A stretch of DNA of 64,000 nt from contig JAFAFR010000003.1 of NCBI GenBank assembly GCA_023423405.1, positions 150,993 through 214,992 of the forward strand, read 5' to 3'. The notes beneath the pieces were generated by a model. That model worked only from the letters and a program-made list of their open reading frames with translations, did no database searches and was not told the DNA's origin. Numbering within the stretch: position 1 is the first letter of the stretch; every line of letters begins with the position of its first letter. The position numbers and the translations under genes were made by a program. The DNA is from Bacteroidota bacterium (GTDB lineage: Bacteria > Bacteroidota > Bacteroidia > Chitinophagales > Chitinophagaceae). Shown piece after piece: positions 17,546-25,695 of this stretch.

Positions 17546-18548
17546 GTGCGCCCTGTTGAATTTTTTGTTTCTGTGCACGGATGCTTTCGCGCAGGGTACG
17601 AAAAAAAATACTCCTTTGCCGCGAGCTTCCCTGGCTGATCAGGGTAGACTTCCGCAACAGGTTTTGCAGGTCGGCATACACCGATTGTACAAATCGTTTG
17701 TCCGTTGTTGTTAAATAGTTCAACACGCCGTAATTGATGAATACCCGCTGGAAGCCGGGGGATTGCACAAAGATGGTGGTATCGGCAAGGATCACGGTGT
17801 TATAAAAAAACCGGTAATTGGTTTTCCGAATTTGCAGGGCCTGGTTTCGTTCTCCCTTGGCGCCATATTCGGCCTGGGTTTCCACGTGATCCACCGCTTC
17901 CTCCAGGGCATCGCATAACTGCAGCAGGTCGTCCGCAGAACGGAACACATTGGTTTCCCGGTAAAATTCCAGTTGCAGCAGGGTGCTGTTTATGCTTTCG
18001 ATATTCCAGACCTCGGTGCTGGGGATGCGGTTGTACAACTCAAGGATAGCGGCGGCCGTTTTGAGCAGAAAGGGCTCGGGCGGGCCGGGTTCAAATATGC
18101 GCTGCTGATAATCGGGGTGCTGGATGATGGTTTTCATCCAGAAAAAATGTTTGAAAGCCAGCAACAGGGGCGAATGAAAAAAATGAAAAAGTGGGATGTC
18201 CTTACTGGCATAGATGATCTCTTTTTCGGGCAGCGCATCGATGGCCTGTAGTTGCAACAGGATGCCACCGAGGTAATCTTCGAACCGCGCTTCCGCATGA
18301 TCTACCCGGTAGGTTTCGAAGATCGTTTTCTCTGCACGGCCTTCCTGCAGCATTTCATCGAGTGAAAGTTTGAAATGACGGCAGAGAGCGACCAGCTCAT
18401 CGGCCGTAAGCGGCGTTTCGCAACGCATGCGGCGGTAGGCGCTGTCTGTACTTATGTACAACAGCGAAGCCACCATTTCTGCCAGGTTGCCATTTTCCGG
18501 AACCTGCTGTTTGAGTTGCTGAAAAAGGCGTTGCTGCACTTGCATCAT
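17535..18548 (-). CDS. HTH-type regulator, tandem paralogue A
   Basis: The 337-residue protein has the same plan as its downstream neighbour: the YISTDSAYRRMRCETPLTAD helix-turn-helix, FKHFFWMKTI, STEVWNIESINSTLLQLEFY and a C-terminal NLLRKSTLISQGSSRQRSIF that aligns with NIMRKSTLISAVSERERKVF of paralogue B. The pair therefore arose by tandem duplication and then diverged widely. The genes lie upstream of the metE terminator region on the same strand, but with no link to methionine. Confidence 0.8.
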   Translation of the reverse strand: MMQVQQRLFQQLKQQVPENGNLAEMVASLLYISTDSAYRRMRCETPLTADELVALCRHFKLSLDEMLQEGRAEKTIFETYRVDHAEARFEDYLGGILLQLQAIDALPEKEIIYASKDIPLFHFFHSPLLLAFKHFFWMKTIIQHPDYQQRIFEPGPPEPFLLKTAAAILELYNRIPSTEVWNIESINSTLLQLEFYRETNVFRSADDLLQLCDALEEAVDHVETQAEYGAKGERNQALQIRKTNYRFFYNTVILADTTIFVQSPGFQRVFINYGVLNYLTTTDKRFVQSVYADLQNLLRKSTLISQGSSRQRSIFFRTLRESIRAQKQKIQQGAHGS

Positions 18549-18657
18549 TTATAATATATGGCAAGTTTTCAACATGGGGAAATTTATTCCTGGCTTTCTA
18601 TAAGAGCAGAGACTACCGCCAGATTTGCCGGCGGGTTTTCATCCGGCAACTAAAAAT

Positions 18658-18700
18658 CCCTTTCTTTTGCCGGCATAACGGGTGCCGGTAAAAGAAAGGG
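18658..18700 (-). terminator. strong terminator downstream of metE
   Basis: Two 18-base arms (18658-18675 and 18683-18700) pair with a single G/T wobble around a 7-base loop. On the minus strand the hairpin is followed by ATTTTTAG. It lies about 58 bases past the metE stop. Confidence 0.85.
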
Positions 18701-18757
18701 AGAAATTACAGGCCGCCTGTTTCAAAAAACAGCGCCCAGTTTTTGGCAGGTGCCGTC

Positions 18758-21082
18758 CTAAACAGGCATCGCCAGTTTCGACCGCAGGCTCCTGGCCACT
18801 TCCACCATTTCCACCAGGGCAGCCCTGGTTTCATTCCAGCCACGGGTTTTCAGTCCACAGTCGGGGTTCACCCACAATTGTGAAGCCGGGATCACTTCCA
18901 GCGCCTTCTCCATCAGCCAGGTCATTTCCTTTCTGGTAGGAACCCGGGGAGAATGGATGTCGTAGATACCCGGGCCGATTTCGTTGGGATACCTGAAATC
19001 TGCAAACGCATCCAGCAGCTCCATTTGCGACCTGCTGCATTCGATGGTGATTACATCGGCATCCATGGCTGCAATTGCCGGCATAATATCATTGAACTCC
19101 GAATAGCACATATGGGTGTGGATCTGCGTTTCGTCGGCCACACCGGAGGTCGCCAGGCGGAAAGCTTCCACGGCCCAGTTGAGGTATTCCGCGCGGTTCT
19201 CCTGCCGCACAGGCAGTCCCTCACGGATCGCCGGTTCATCCACCTGTATTACTTTGATGCCCGCCTGTTCCAGGTCCCGCACTTCATCGCGTAAAGCCAG
19301 CGCTATCTGCATGCAGGTGACCCGCCTCGGCTGATCATCCCTTACAAAACTCCATTGCAGAATGGTAACAGGACCGGTCAGCATTCCTTTCACCGGTTTT
19401 TCGCTGACCGACTGCGCGTATTTTGTCCATTGCAGGGTCATGGGCGCGGGCCGGCTTACATCGCCAAACAGCACGGGTGGTTTCACACAACGGCTTCCGT
19501 AGCTCTGCACCCAACCGTTCTGTGTAAATGCAAAACCATACAATTGCTGACCAAAATACTCAACCATATCATTCCGCTCAAACTCGCCGTGCACCAGCAC
19601 ATCCAGCCCCACCTCTTCCTGCCAGCGGATGGCGGCGGCAGTTTCAGCCGCTATCTTTGCGTCGTAATCGGCCTGGCTCAGGGTGCCTTTTTTCAATGCG
19701 CTGCGCCAGCTTCTCACTTCAGCTGTCTGTGGAAAAGAGCCGATGGTGGTGGTAGGAAAAAGGGGCAGCTTCAAAGAATCTTTCTGTTTTTCTTTTCTTA
19801 CCGAAAAAGTGTGCAGACGGCGGGTATCCTTCTCCGTTACTGCCCGGGCCCTTGCGCCCACCTGGTGATGGTGGATCAGGGATGAAGTGGACCGGTTGAA
19901 CAACATCTTCCTGTTCTCTTCCAGTTGCTGAAAAACGGGGTCCTTTTCTTCGGCCAGGGCCAACTGCTTCAGCACGATCACTTCTTCGATCTTTTGCTTC
20001 GCAAATGCCATCCAGTTCCTGATGGAAGCCGGCAGGCTTTCCTCGTCCTTTTCGAGCGACAGATCGCAGGGCACGTGCTGCAACGAGCAGGATGGCGCAA
20101 TCCATACGCGCTCTTCGCCCAGCGCTGCAACTGCTTTCCGGATCTGGGCCAGGGAGGCATCGAAATTGTTTTTCCAGATATTGCGTCCGTCTACCAGGCC
20201 CAGTGAAAGGATGGTGCGGCTGTGCATAAGCGGACTATCGAGCAGATCCGACAACTGCGCCGGGCAGCGCGCCAGGTCGAGGTGCAGCACCTGCACCGGA
20301 AGCTGGACCACGGTGGAAAGGTTATCGCCGTAGCAGTCGAAATAGCCGGCCAGGATGATGTTGAGCTGGGGCACTTTGCTGCGGATCTCGCGGTAGGTGT
20401 CGAGGAATACCTTCCGCTCTTCGGGATGCAGGTCCAGCGCCAGGCAGGGCTCATCGAGCTGCACATAATAAGCACCTGCCGATTCCAGCCGCTGCAACAC
20501 TTCGATGTAAACAGGCAGCAACTTTTTGATGAGGCTTATGCGCTGAAAGCCGCTTTCTTTTTCCTTACCCAGCAACAGGAAAGAAACAGGCCCGAGTAAA
20601 ACCGGCTTGGCCTGTATGCCCAGGGCCCGGGCTTCCAGGAATTCGTTGACCACCTTGGGATGGAACAGACTGAAAGCCTGTCCGGCGCTGAATTCCGGAA
20701 CAATGTAATGGTAGTTGGTATCGAACCATTTGGTCATTTCCATGGCGATGATGTCAGCGCCGTCTTTTTGATAACCCCGCGCCATGGCAAAGAGGAGATC
20801 GAGCGGAGCCAGTTGTTTTTTCTCCACCAGGTCGTGGTAACGCTCTGGTATGGCACCCACCAGCAGGCAGGTGTCCAGCACCTGGTCGTAATAAGAAAAA
20901 TCGTTGCAGGGAATCCAGTCGATACCGGCTGTCTTTTGTAATTCCCAGTTGAATTGGCGGATGGCGGCGCCGGTCTGCACCAGTTGTGCGGCATCGATCC
21001 TGCCTGCCCAATACTGTTCACAGGCTTTTTTCAGTTCCCGGTGGTTACCAATACGCGGGTAACCCAGGTTTTGCGTTTGCAT
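18758..21082 (-). CDS. metE: cobalamin-independent methionine synthase
   Basis: The 774-residue protein starts with QTQNLGYPRIGNHRELKKA, the MetE N-terminal barrel, and has FPTTTIGSFPQT at the start of the C-terminal barrel. The four zinc ligands are in place: His657 and Cys659 (HTHMC), Glu681 and Cys742 (NPDCGLKTRGW), with the same spacing (+2, +24, +85) as in the E. coli enzyme. It transfers a methyl group from 5-methyl-THF polyglutamate to homocysteine. A cobalamin riboswitch precedes it, so it should be shut off when B12 is available. A strong terminator follows. Confidence 0.98.
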   Translation of the reverse strand: MQTQNLGYPRIGNHRELKKACEQYWAGRIDAAQLVQTGAAIRQFNWELQKTAGIDWIPCNDFSYYDQVLDTCLLVGAIPERYHDLVEKKQLAPLDLLFAMARGYQKDGADIIAMEMTKWFDTNYHYIVPEFSAGQAFSLFHPKVVNEFLEARALGIQAKPVLLGPVSFLLLGKEKESGFQRISLIKKLLPVYIEVLQRLESAGAYYVQLDEPCLALDLHPEERKVFLDTYREIRSKVPQLNIILAGYFDCYGDNLSTVVQLPVQVLHLDLARCPAQLSDLLDSPLMHSRTILSLGLVDGRNIWKNNFDASLAQIRKAVAALGEERVWIAPSCSLQHVPCDLSLEKDEESLPASIRNWMAFAKQKIEEVIVLKQLALAEEKDPVFQQLEENRKMLFNRSTSSLIHHHQVGARARAVTEKDTRRLHTFSVRKEKQKDSLKLPLFPTTTIGSFPQTAEVRSWRSALKKGTLSQADYDAKIAAETAAAIRWQEEVGLDVLVHGEFERNDMVEYFGQQLYGFAFTQNGWVQSYGSRCVKPPVLFGDVSRPAPMTLQWTKYAQSVSEKPVKGMLTGPVTILQWSFVRDDQPRRVTCMQIALALRDEVRDLEQAGIKVIQVDEPAIREGLPVRQENRAEYLNWAVEAFRLATSGVADETQIHTHMCYSEFNDIMPAIAAMDADVITIECSRSQMELLDAFADFRYPNEIGPGIYDIHSPRVPTRKEMTWLMEKALEVIPASQLWVNPDCGLKTRGWNETRAALVEMVEVARSLRSKLAMPV

Positions 21083-21248
21083 GGTAATGCTTTTAAAGTG
21101 ATGAATCCGTTAAAAGCTCTTTCTTACCGATGCTGCGAGGAAAAGGAGATGATTGGATATAAGACGGCCTGCCGGGGAACCCGGACGTCCGCCCCTGGGA
21201 CAGGGATGTATACCAGTCAACAACTGCTCTATTCCGCGAAAGCATTGT

Positions 21249-21428
21249 CAAATACAACGGGGGCAGGTCTCCTGGCTTGTAACATTTTTACCGTCCTTCC
21301 CATTCCGGTATTACGGAACAGTGGATATGCCTGGTAAAAACAGTTTCGTTACTTACAGTTGCGCGACAGCTTGTGATTTGCACACAATTCCCTTTTCATC
21401 CCGCCGCAGCGGGAACCCGGGTTGTTTG
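21249..21428 (-). promoter_or_regulatory. cobalamin (B12) riboswitch upstream of metE
   Basis: On the minus strand the conserved core is visible: AAAAGGGAA, then GTGCAAATCACAAGCTG and CGCGCAACTGTAA (21354-21400), and the B12 box AGCCAGGAGACCTGCC (21262-21277). The ends can pair as P1 (CAAACAAC at 21421-21428 with GTTGTATTTG at 21249-21258). These are class I cobalamin riboswitch hallmarks. The 166 bases between it and metE hold the expression platform, including a CCGGG/CCCGG hairpin near 21172-21184. Confidence 0.95.
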
Positions 21429-21454
21429 ATACGAAGGAAAGTAAAGAACTGGCG

Positions 21455-21462
21455 CAAATATA
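21455..21462 (-). promoter_or_regulatory. -7 box of the metE riboswitch promoter
   Basis: TATATTTG on the minus strand matches the Bacteroidota -7 consensus TAnnTTTG exactly and lies 27 bases before the P1 stem of the riboswitch. A convincing -33 TTTG is not seen at the expected distance. Confidence 0.55.
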
Positions 21463-21539
21463 GGACAGTTCAGCATCAGTTGGAAGAATGGGGCCTGCAG
21501 CTGAAAAAATCGACGCTTGCAGCTTAGGATGAACGCAGT

Positions 21540-22256
21540 TCATTTGTCATTGAAAATCCGGGCAAAATGATTTTCCAGGTGGCTGCGCATGCCATTCCGG
21601 AATTCCTCTACTGTTCCCTTTTCGAGGATATTCACCAGGGTTTTGTGCGAAGTAAAGGTTTTGAGCAGGGGTTGTTTTTTCAGCAGCCCGCTTTTGTGCA
21701 CATAATCGAATACCGGCAGCAGCATCCCCTGGAACTTCTTAAGGGTCTCATTTCCCGTGATTTCATACAGCTTGCCATGAAAAGCGATCTCATGGTCAAT
21801 ATTAAAGACATGGTATTGCGAAACGGGCGGTTCGTTTTTGACTATTTTCTTCAGTTCCGCTATGTCTTCTTTGGTGATCCGCTTAAAAATGAAATCGGCC
21901 ATTCCGATTTCGAGGGCCAGCCGGAACTCGAAGATCTCTTTCAGGGTTTCCTGGTTGAGAATATGGGGGTTCATGCTTTTTCCCAGCAGGCCAACGAGAT
22001 CAGGGCTTGTTATGACCGCTCCCTTCTTCTTTTTCGAATCGATGACGCCCATCACGCGGAGGCGCAGCAGGGCTTCGCGAATGACCGTTCTGCTAACTCC
22101 CAGTGTTTCAGCAAGTTCCAGCTCTTTGGGAATACTGTCGCCGATTCTCAGTTTCCGCTTCTGCAACAATTCAACCAGCTTGGACTCCACTTTATCTACC
22201 AGGCTGCTCTTATCAAGCGTTTGCAGGTTGTTTTTAATATCATTTATTCTCTCCAT
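21540..22256 (-). CDS. GntR-family (FadR subfamily) regulator of the sialic acid locus
   Basis: From the ATG at 22256 the protein is 238 residues. The N-terminal winged helix shows LRIGDSIPKELELAETLGVS and RTVIREALLRLRVMGVI, standard for GntR proteins. The C-terminal FadR-type all-helical ligand domain has ADFIFKRITKED, an FNIDHEIAFHGKLYE segment (metal-binding Asp/His) and SHKTLVNILEKG, HLENHF. E. coli NanR, the sialic acid repressor, belongs to the same subfamily. It is divergent from susC, and a perfect FadR-style operator lies between them, so local repression relieved by a sialic acid intermediate is likely. A start at 22298 is open but would place coding sequence over a hairpin. Confidence 0.92.
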   Translation of the reverse strand: MERINDIKNNLQTLDKSSLVDKVESKLVELLQKRKLRIGDSIPKELELAETLGVSRTVIREALLRLRVMGVIDSKKKKGAVITSPDLVGLLGKSMNPHILNQETLKEIFEFRLALEIGMADFIFKRITKEDIAELKKIVKNEPPVSQYHVFNIDHEIAFHGKLYEITGNETLKKFQGMLLPVFDYVHKSGLLKKQPLLKTFTSHKTLVNILEKGTVEEFRNGMRSHLENHFARIFNDK

Positions 22257-22308
22257 AACTGTTCCCCGACCATCGGTTTTTACCGATAATGCCAACAAAA
22301 TAAATTTT

Positions 22309-22339
22309 TTTGGGCGATACGCTTCAATTTTTATATTTG
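22309..22339 (+). promoter_or_regulatory. Bacteroidota-type promoter of the sialic acid operon
   Basis: TTTG (22309-22312) and TATATTTG (22332-22339) are separated by 19 bases, an exact fit to the TTTG-N19-21-TAnnTTTG consensus. The predicted start falls within the adjacent palindrome, 25-30 bases before susC. Confidence 0.8.
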
Positions 22340-22359
22340 TATTATGTCATACATAATAC
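22339..22359. promoter_or_regulatory. FadR/GntR-type operator overlapping the transcription start
   Basis: GTATTATGT-CAT-ACATAATAC is a perfect inverted repeat with 9-base arms and a 3-base centre. Its core TGTCATACA matches the FadR-subfamily pattern GTnnnAC. It begins on the last base of the -7 box and ends 14 bases before the susC ATG, a repressor position. It is not the GGTATA repeat bound by E. coli NanR. Confidence 0.85.
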
Positions 22360-22373
22360 AAAACTAGACTGCT

Positions 22374-25300
22374 ATGAAGTACTTGCCTAAAAAAATGCTG
22401 CTTTTTTTTGCTTTCCTGTTTGTCGCAGGAATCTGTATCGCTCAACCAAAAACGATCAAAGGGAAAGTTGTGAGGGCCGATGACAGCAGCCCCCTGGCGG
22501 GCGTGAACATTTCCGTCAAAGGCAAATCCGCCGGCACCACCACCGATGCCAACGGGGAATTTTCCATAGAAGCCGCAGGCGACGATGTACTGCAGGTTTC
22601 CTATGTTGGCTTTACAACGCAGGACCTGAAGATCGGCAACAACGCCAGCCTTTCCATCGCCCTGGAATCCAGCGCCGGAAAGCTGGGCGAGGTAGTGGTG
22701 GTGGGCTATGGTACACAATCGCGCAGGAATGTCACCAGCGCCATTGCCAAGCTGGACGATAAGGTCCTGGCCAATGCACCGAGGTCAAATGTGGGCTCCG
22801 CACTGCAGGGAACAGTGCCCGGCCTGCAGGTGGTGAATGCCACCGGGCAACCCGGCGCCGGCCCGGTGCTGGTGTTAAGAGGAGGCGCTTCCATCAATAA
22901 CCCCGGAAGTCCGCTGGTGGTCATCGATGGCATCATACGCTCCTACAACGATATCGCCTCTGAAGACATTGCATCCATGGAATTGCTGAAAGACGCGGCC
23001 GCCACTGCCATTTACGGCGCCAGGGCCAACAATGGCGTTATTCTCATCACTACCAAACACGGCGCTGCAGGAAAAGCTCAGATCTCCTACAAATTCACCG
23101 AAGGATTCAACAGCCGCAGGCAGGGATACAATTATTTAAACGCGAAAGATTTCATTTATTACAACCGCCTGGGCAACCTGAACTCGGGAAGAACACTCGC
23201 GCAGGTGAATTCGTCCCGGGGATATGGGCTACTCACCGACTCCGCCAACCTGGCTTCTTTTGACATTCGTCCCTACGATGCTTCCACCGCCTACCTGATG
23301 GGGCAGGGCTGGGATACCGTGGGCGATCCCTATGGCGGCACCATTACTTTTAAAGACCATTCGGGCGAAGTGGAAGACCTTGTTTTCAGGGATACAAAAA
23401 CACAGGAGCACTACATCAGTGTGATCGGCGGCAACGACAAGGGAAAATTCTTCAGCAGTTTTGATTATTACAAAGAAGACGGTGTCATCGTAGGTTCCGA
23501 CTACAGGCGGTTCTCCGGGAACATCAATGGTTCCTATAAGGTGCTGCCCACCGTTGAAGTGAGTTCGGGCGCAACCCTCTCCACTTCTTCGCAGGTAGGC
23601 GTTAACGGCAGCGCCGTGAATAATATGTACCGCAACCTGAGCCTGTGGCCAACATTTAATCCCTGGATCGATTCTGCCAAAACCCAACCCAACCCCGGCA
23701 GCGGCATCAACGACGGCAACCCGCTGTACTGGCTAAGCAAGCAGCAAAGAAGCAACGAGGTGAACCGAATCACTGCCAACGCTTCCGTAAAATGGGACAT
23801 CCTTCCCTCCCTCTATATAAAAGCTTCGGGGAACGTGTACCTGTTTGAACAGCTCGACCAGTCCTTCACAGCAGCCACCCAAACCTACAGCAATATATTC
23901 TCCAACCCGCCCACCTATAACAATACCAACAGGACGGCCTACTCCACTTTTTCAAGGGATTTTCAACAGCAATACAACGCCATCATCAACTACAGCAAAA
24001 CATTTGCAGAAAAACACGATGTGAATGTGATGGCCGGTGCGGAATATTTCGGCATCAAATCCTTTGCCCAGCAGGTATTGGGAACCAAGGCGCCTACTGA
24101 TGATATTCCAACCGTGAATGCTTCCACCACGTTTGCGGCCGGGGACAACTACAGCACCAGGTCGGAGTACCGGATCATATCCGCTTTCGGCAGGGTCAAT
24201 TATGCCTACGACAGCCGCTACCTGCTTTCGCTGGTGTTCCGCGAAGATGGCGTGTCGAGCCTCGCTAAAGACAACCAGTTCGGGTTCTTCCCTGGTATGT
24301 CGGCCGGTTGGAACCTGCACCAGGAAAAATTCTTCCAGTATTCGTCCATCAGCAATATTATTTCGACCGTGAAGCCACGCATCAGTTACGGTGTGAACGG
24401 AAACGTGGCAGGACTGGGAAGATACGAGGTACAGGGAGGTTATGGCCTGCAGGGACTGTACAATGGCAATGCCGGATTTTTGAATACCAGCATCGTGAAT
24501 TCCAACCTGCGCTGGGAAAAAAGCAAAACCACCGATATTGGTCTTGATATCGGCCTGCTGAAAAACCGCATCACGCTGATATTCGATTACTACAACCGGA
24601 AAACCAGCGACCTGCTCACCAACCTGTCGCTCCCAAGTTACACCGGCTTCAGCTCTGTAAGAACAAACCTTGGCACGCTCCAGAACAAGGGATACGAAGT
24701 TGCCGTAAGTGCAGATGTATTGCGTACGCAGCGCGGACTGAAACTGAACCTGAGCGCAAACGCATCCTATGTAAAAAACAAAGTGCTGCAGTTGCCCTAT
24801 AATGGCAACGAAAACAACCGGCAGGGCGGCCTGCAGGTGTACGATCCGAAATCCGGGTCTGTTATATGGGTAGGCGGATTGCAGGAAGGCCAGGCGCTGG
24901 GCGATATCTACGCCTTCAAACAAACCGGCATCTTTAACAGTGAAGAAGAGATCGCAAAGATGGCAGGCAACAGGGTTGATCTGGTAGCAGGCATCAGCGG
25001 TCCCAATTCAAGTTATGGAAGCGGAAAGATCACACCCGGCGATGTAAATTGGCTCGACGTTGACAAGAACGACACCATCGATTCCAGGGACCAGGTATAT
25101 GTGGGAAACATTTATCCCAAATGGACCGGCGGGTTCTCTGCCAACCTGAGCTACAAAGGTTTTAGCCTCTATTCCCGTTTTGAATTTGCACTGGGACATA
25201 CCATTTACAACGACCTGGTGGCAAGAACGCTGGGCAACTACCAGGGCACGTTCAACTATATCGACTGGCAGAAGAACGCCTGGTCTCCCACCAATACCAA

Positions 25301-25673
25301 TACCGACATCCCCAAAGTGTATTATGCCGACCAGGTTTCAGCACCACTAGGCAAGAAAAACTATACGCGGAGCAACAACGCGGGATCGGTTTTGAACAGC
25401 AACAACTCACGCTTTTATGAAAAAGGCGACTACCTGGCCTGCCGGGAAATCACCCTGTCGTACGATTTTCCGAAATCCATATTGTCGCATACCAAAGTGC
25501 TCTCACAGTCACGGTTATACGTAAGCCTGCTCAATATGTTTTACCTCACCAAATTCACCGGGCCCACGCCCGAACCCCCGGTTGCAGAAGGCAGCAGCAC
25601 CATAACAGGAGTTTACGCGGGCACATATCCAACGCCCAGGACCGTGGTGGTTGGCGTACAGGTTAGCTTCTAA
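22374..25673 (+). CDS. SusC-like TonB-dependent outer membrane transporter
   Basis: The 1099-residue product has a signal peptide, a carboxypeptidase-D-like plug extension (residues about 23-105, KGKVVRADDSSPLAGVNISV), the SusC plug signature GEVVVVGYGTQSRRNVTSAI, and LLKDAAATAIYGARANNGVI, which is diagnostic for the family. The beta-barrel ends in the aromatic C-terminus VVVGVQVSF. It would import sialylated glycans or free sialic acid across the outer membrane together with the SusD partner 22 bases downstream. Confidence 0.97.
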   Translation: MKYLPKKMLLFFAFLFVAGICIAQPKTIKGKVVRADDSSPLAGVNISVKGKSAGTTTDANGEFSIEAAGDDVLQVSYVGFTTQDLKIGNNASLSIALESSAGKLGEVVVVGYGTQSRRNVTSAIAKLDDKVLANAPRSNVGSALQGTVPGLQVVNATGQPGAGPVLVLRGGASINNPGSPLVVIDGIIRSYNDIASEDIASMELLKDAAATAIYGARANNGVILITTKHGAAGKAQISYKFTEGFNSRRQGYNYLNAKDFIYYNRLGNLNSGRTLAQVNSSRGYGLLTDSANLASFDIRPYDASTAYLMGQGWDTVGDPYGGTITFKDHSGEVEDLVFRDTKTQEHYISVIGGNDKGKFFSSFDYYKEDGVIVGSDYRRFSGNINGSYKVLPTVEVSSGATLSTSSQVGVNGSAVNNMYRNLSLWPTFNPWIDSAKTQPNPGSGINDGNPLYWLSKQQRSNEVNRITANASVKWDILPSLYIKASGNVYLFEQLDQSFTAATQTYSNIFSNPPTYNNTNRTAYSTFSRDFQQQYNAIINYSKTFAEKHDVNVMAGAEYFGIKSFAQQVLGTKAPTDDIPTVNASTTFAAGDNYSTRSEYRIISAFGRVNYAYDSRYLLSLVFREDGVSSLAKDNQFGFFPGMSAGWNLHQEKFFQYSSISNIISTVKPRISYGVNGNVAGLGRYEVQGGYGLQGLYNGNAGFLNTSIVNSNLRWEKSKTTDIGLDIGLLKNRITLIFDYYNRKTSDLLTNLSLPSYTGFSSVRTNLGTLQNKGYEVAVSADVLRTQRGLKLNLSANASYVKNKVLQLPYNGNENNRQGGLQVYDPKSGSVIWVGGLQEGQALGDIYAFKQTGIFNSEEEIAKMAGNRVDLVAGISGPNSSYGSGKITPGDVNWLDVDKNDTIDSRDQVYVGNIYPKWTGGFSANLSYKGFSLYSRFEFALGHTIYNDLVARTLGNYQGTFNYIDWQKNAWSPTNTNTDIPKVYYADQVSAPLGKKNYTRSNNAGSVLNSNNSRFYEKGDYLACREITLSYDFPKSILSHTKVLSQSRLYVSLLNMFYLTKFTGPTPEPPVAEGSSTITGVYAGTYPTPRTVVVGVQVSF

Positions 25674-25695
25674 TTAATTGATAAAGACATTCCAT

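Noticed and set aside
21153..21527. Plus-strand open frame of 124 codons
   Set aside because: It runs through the reverse strand of the cobalamin riboswitch and has no protein features.
22272..22287. ATCGGT-TTTT-ACCGAT hairpin upstream of the GntR gene
   Set aside because: It is a 6-bp stem that could be a leader hairpin or second operator, but it does not match the FadR pattern and has no second copy.
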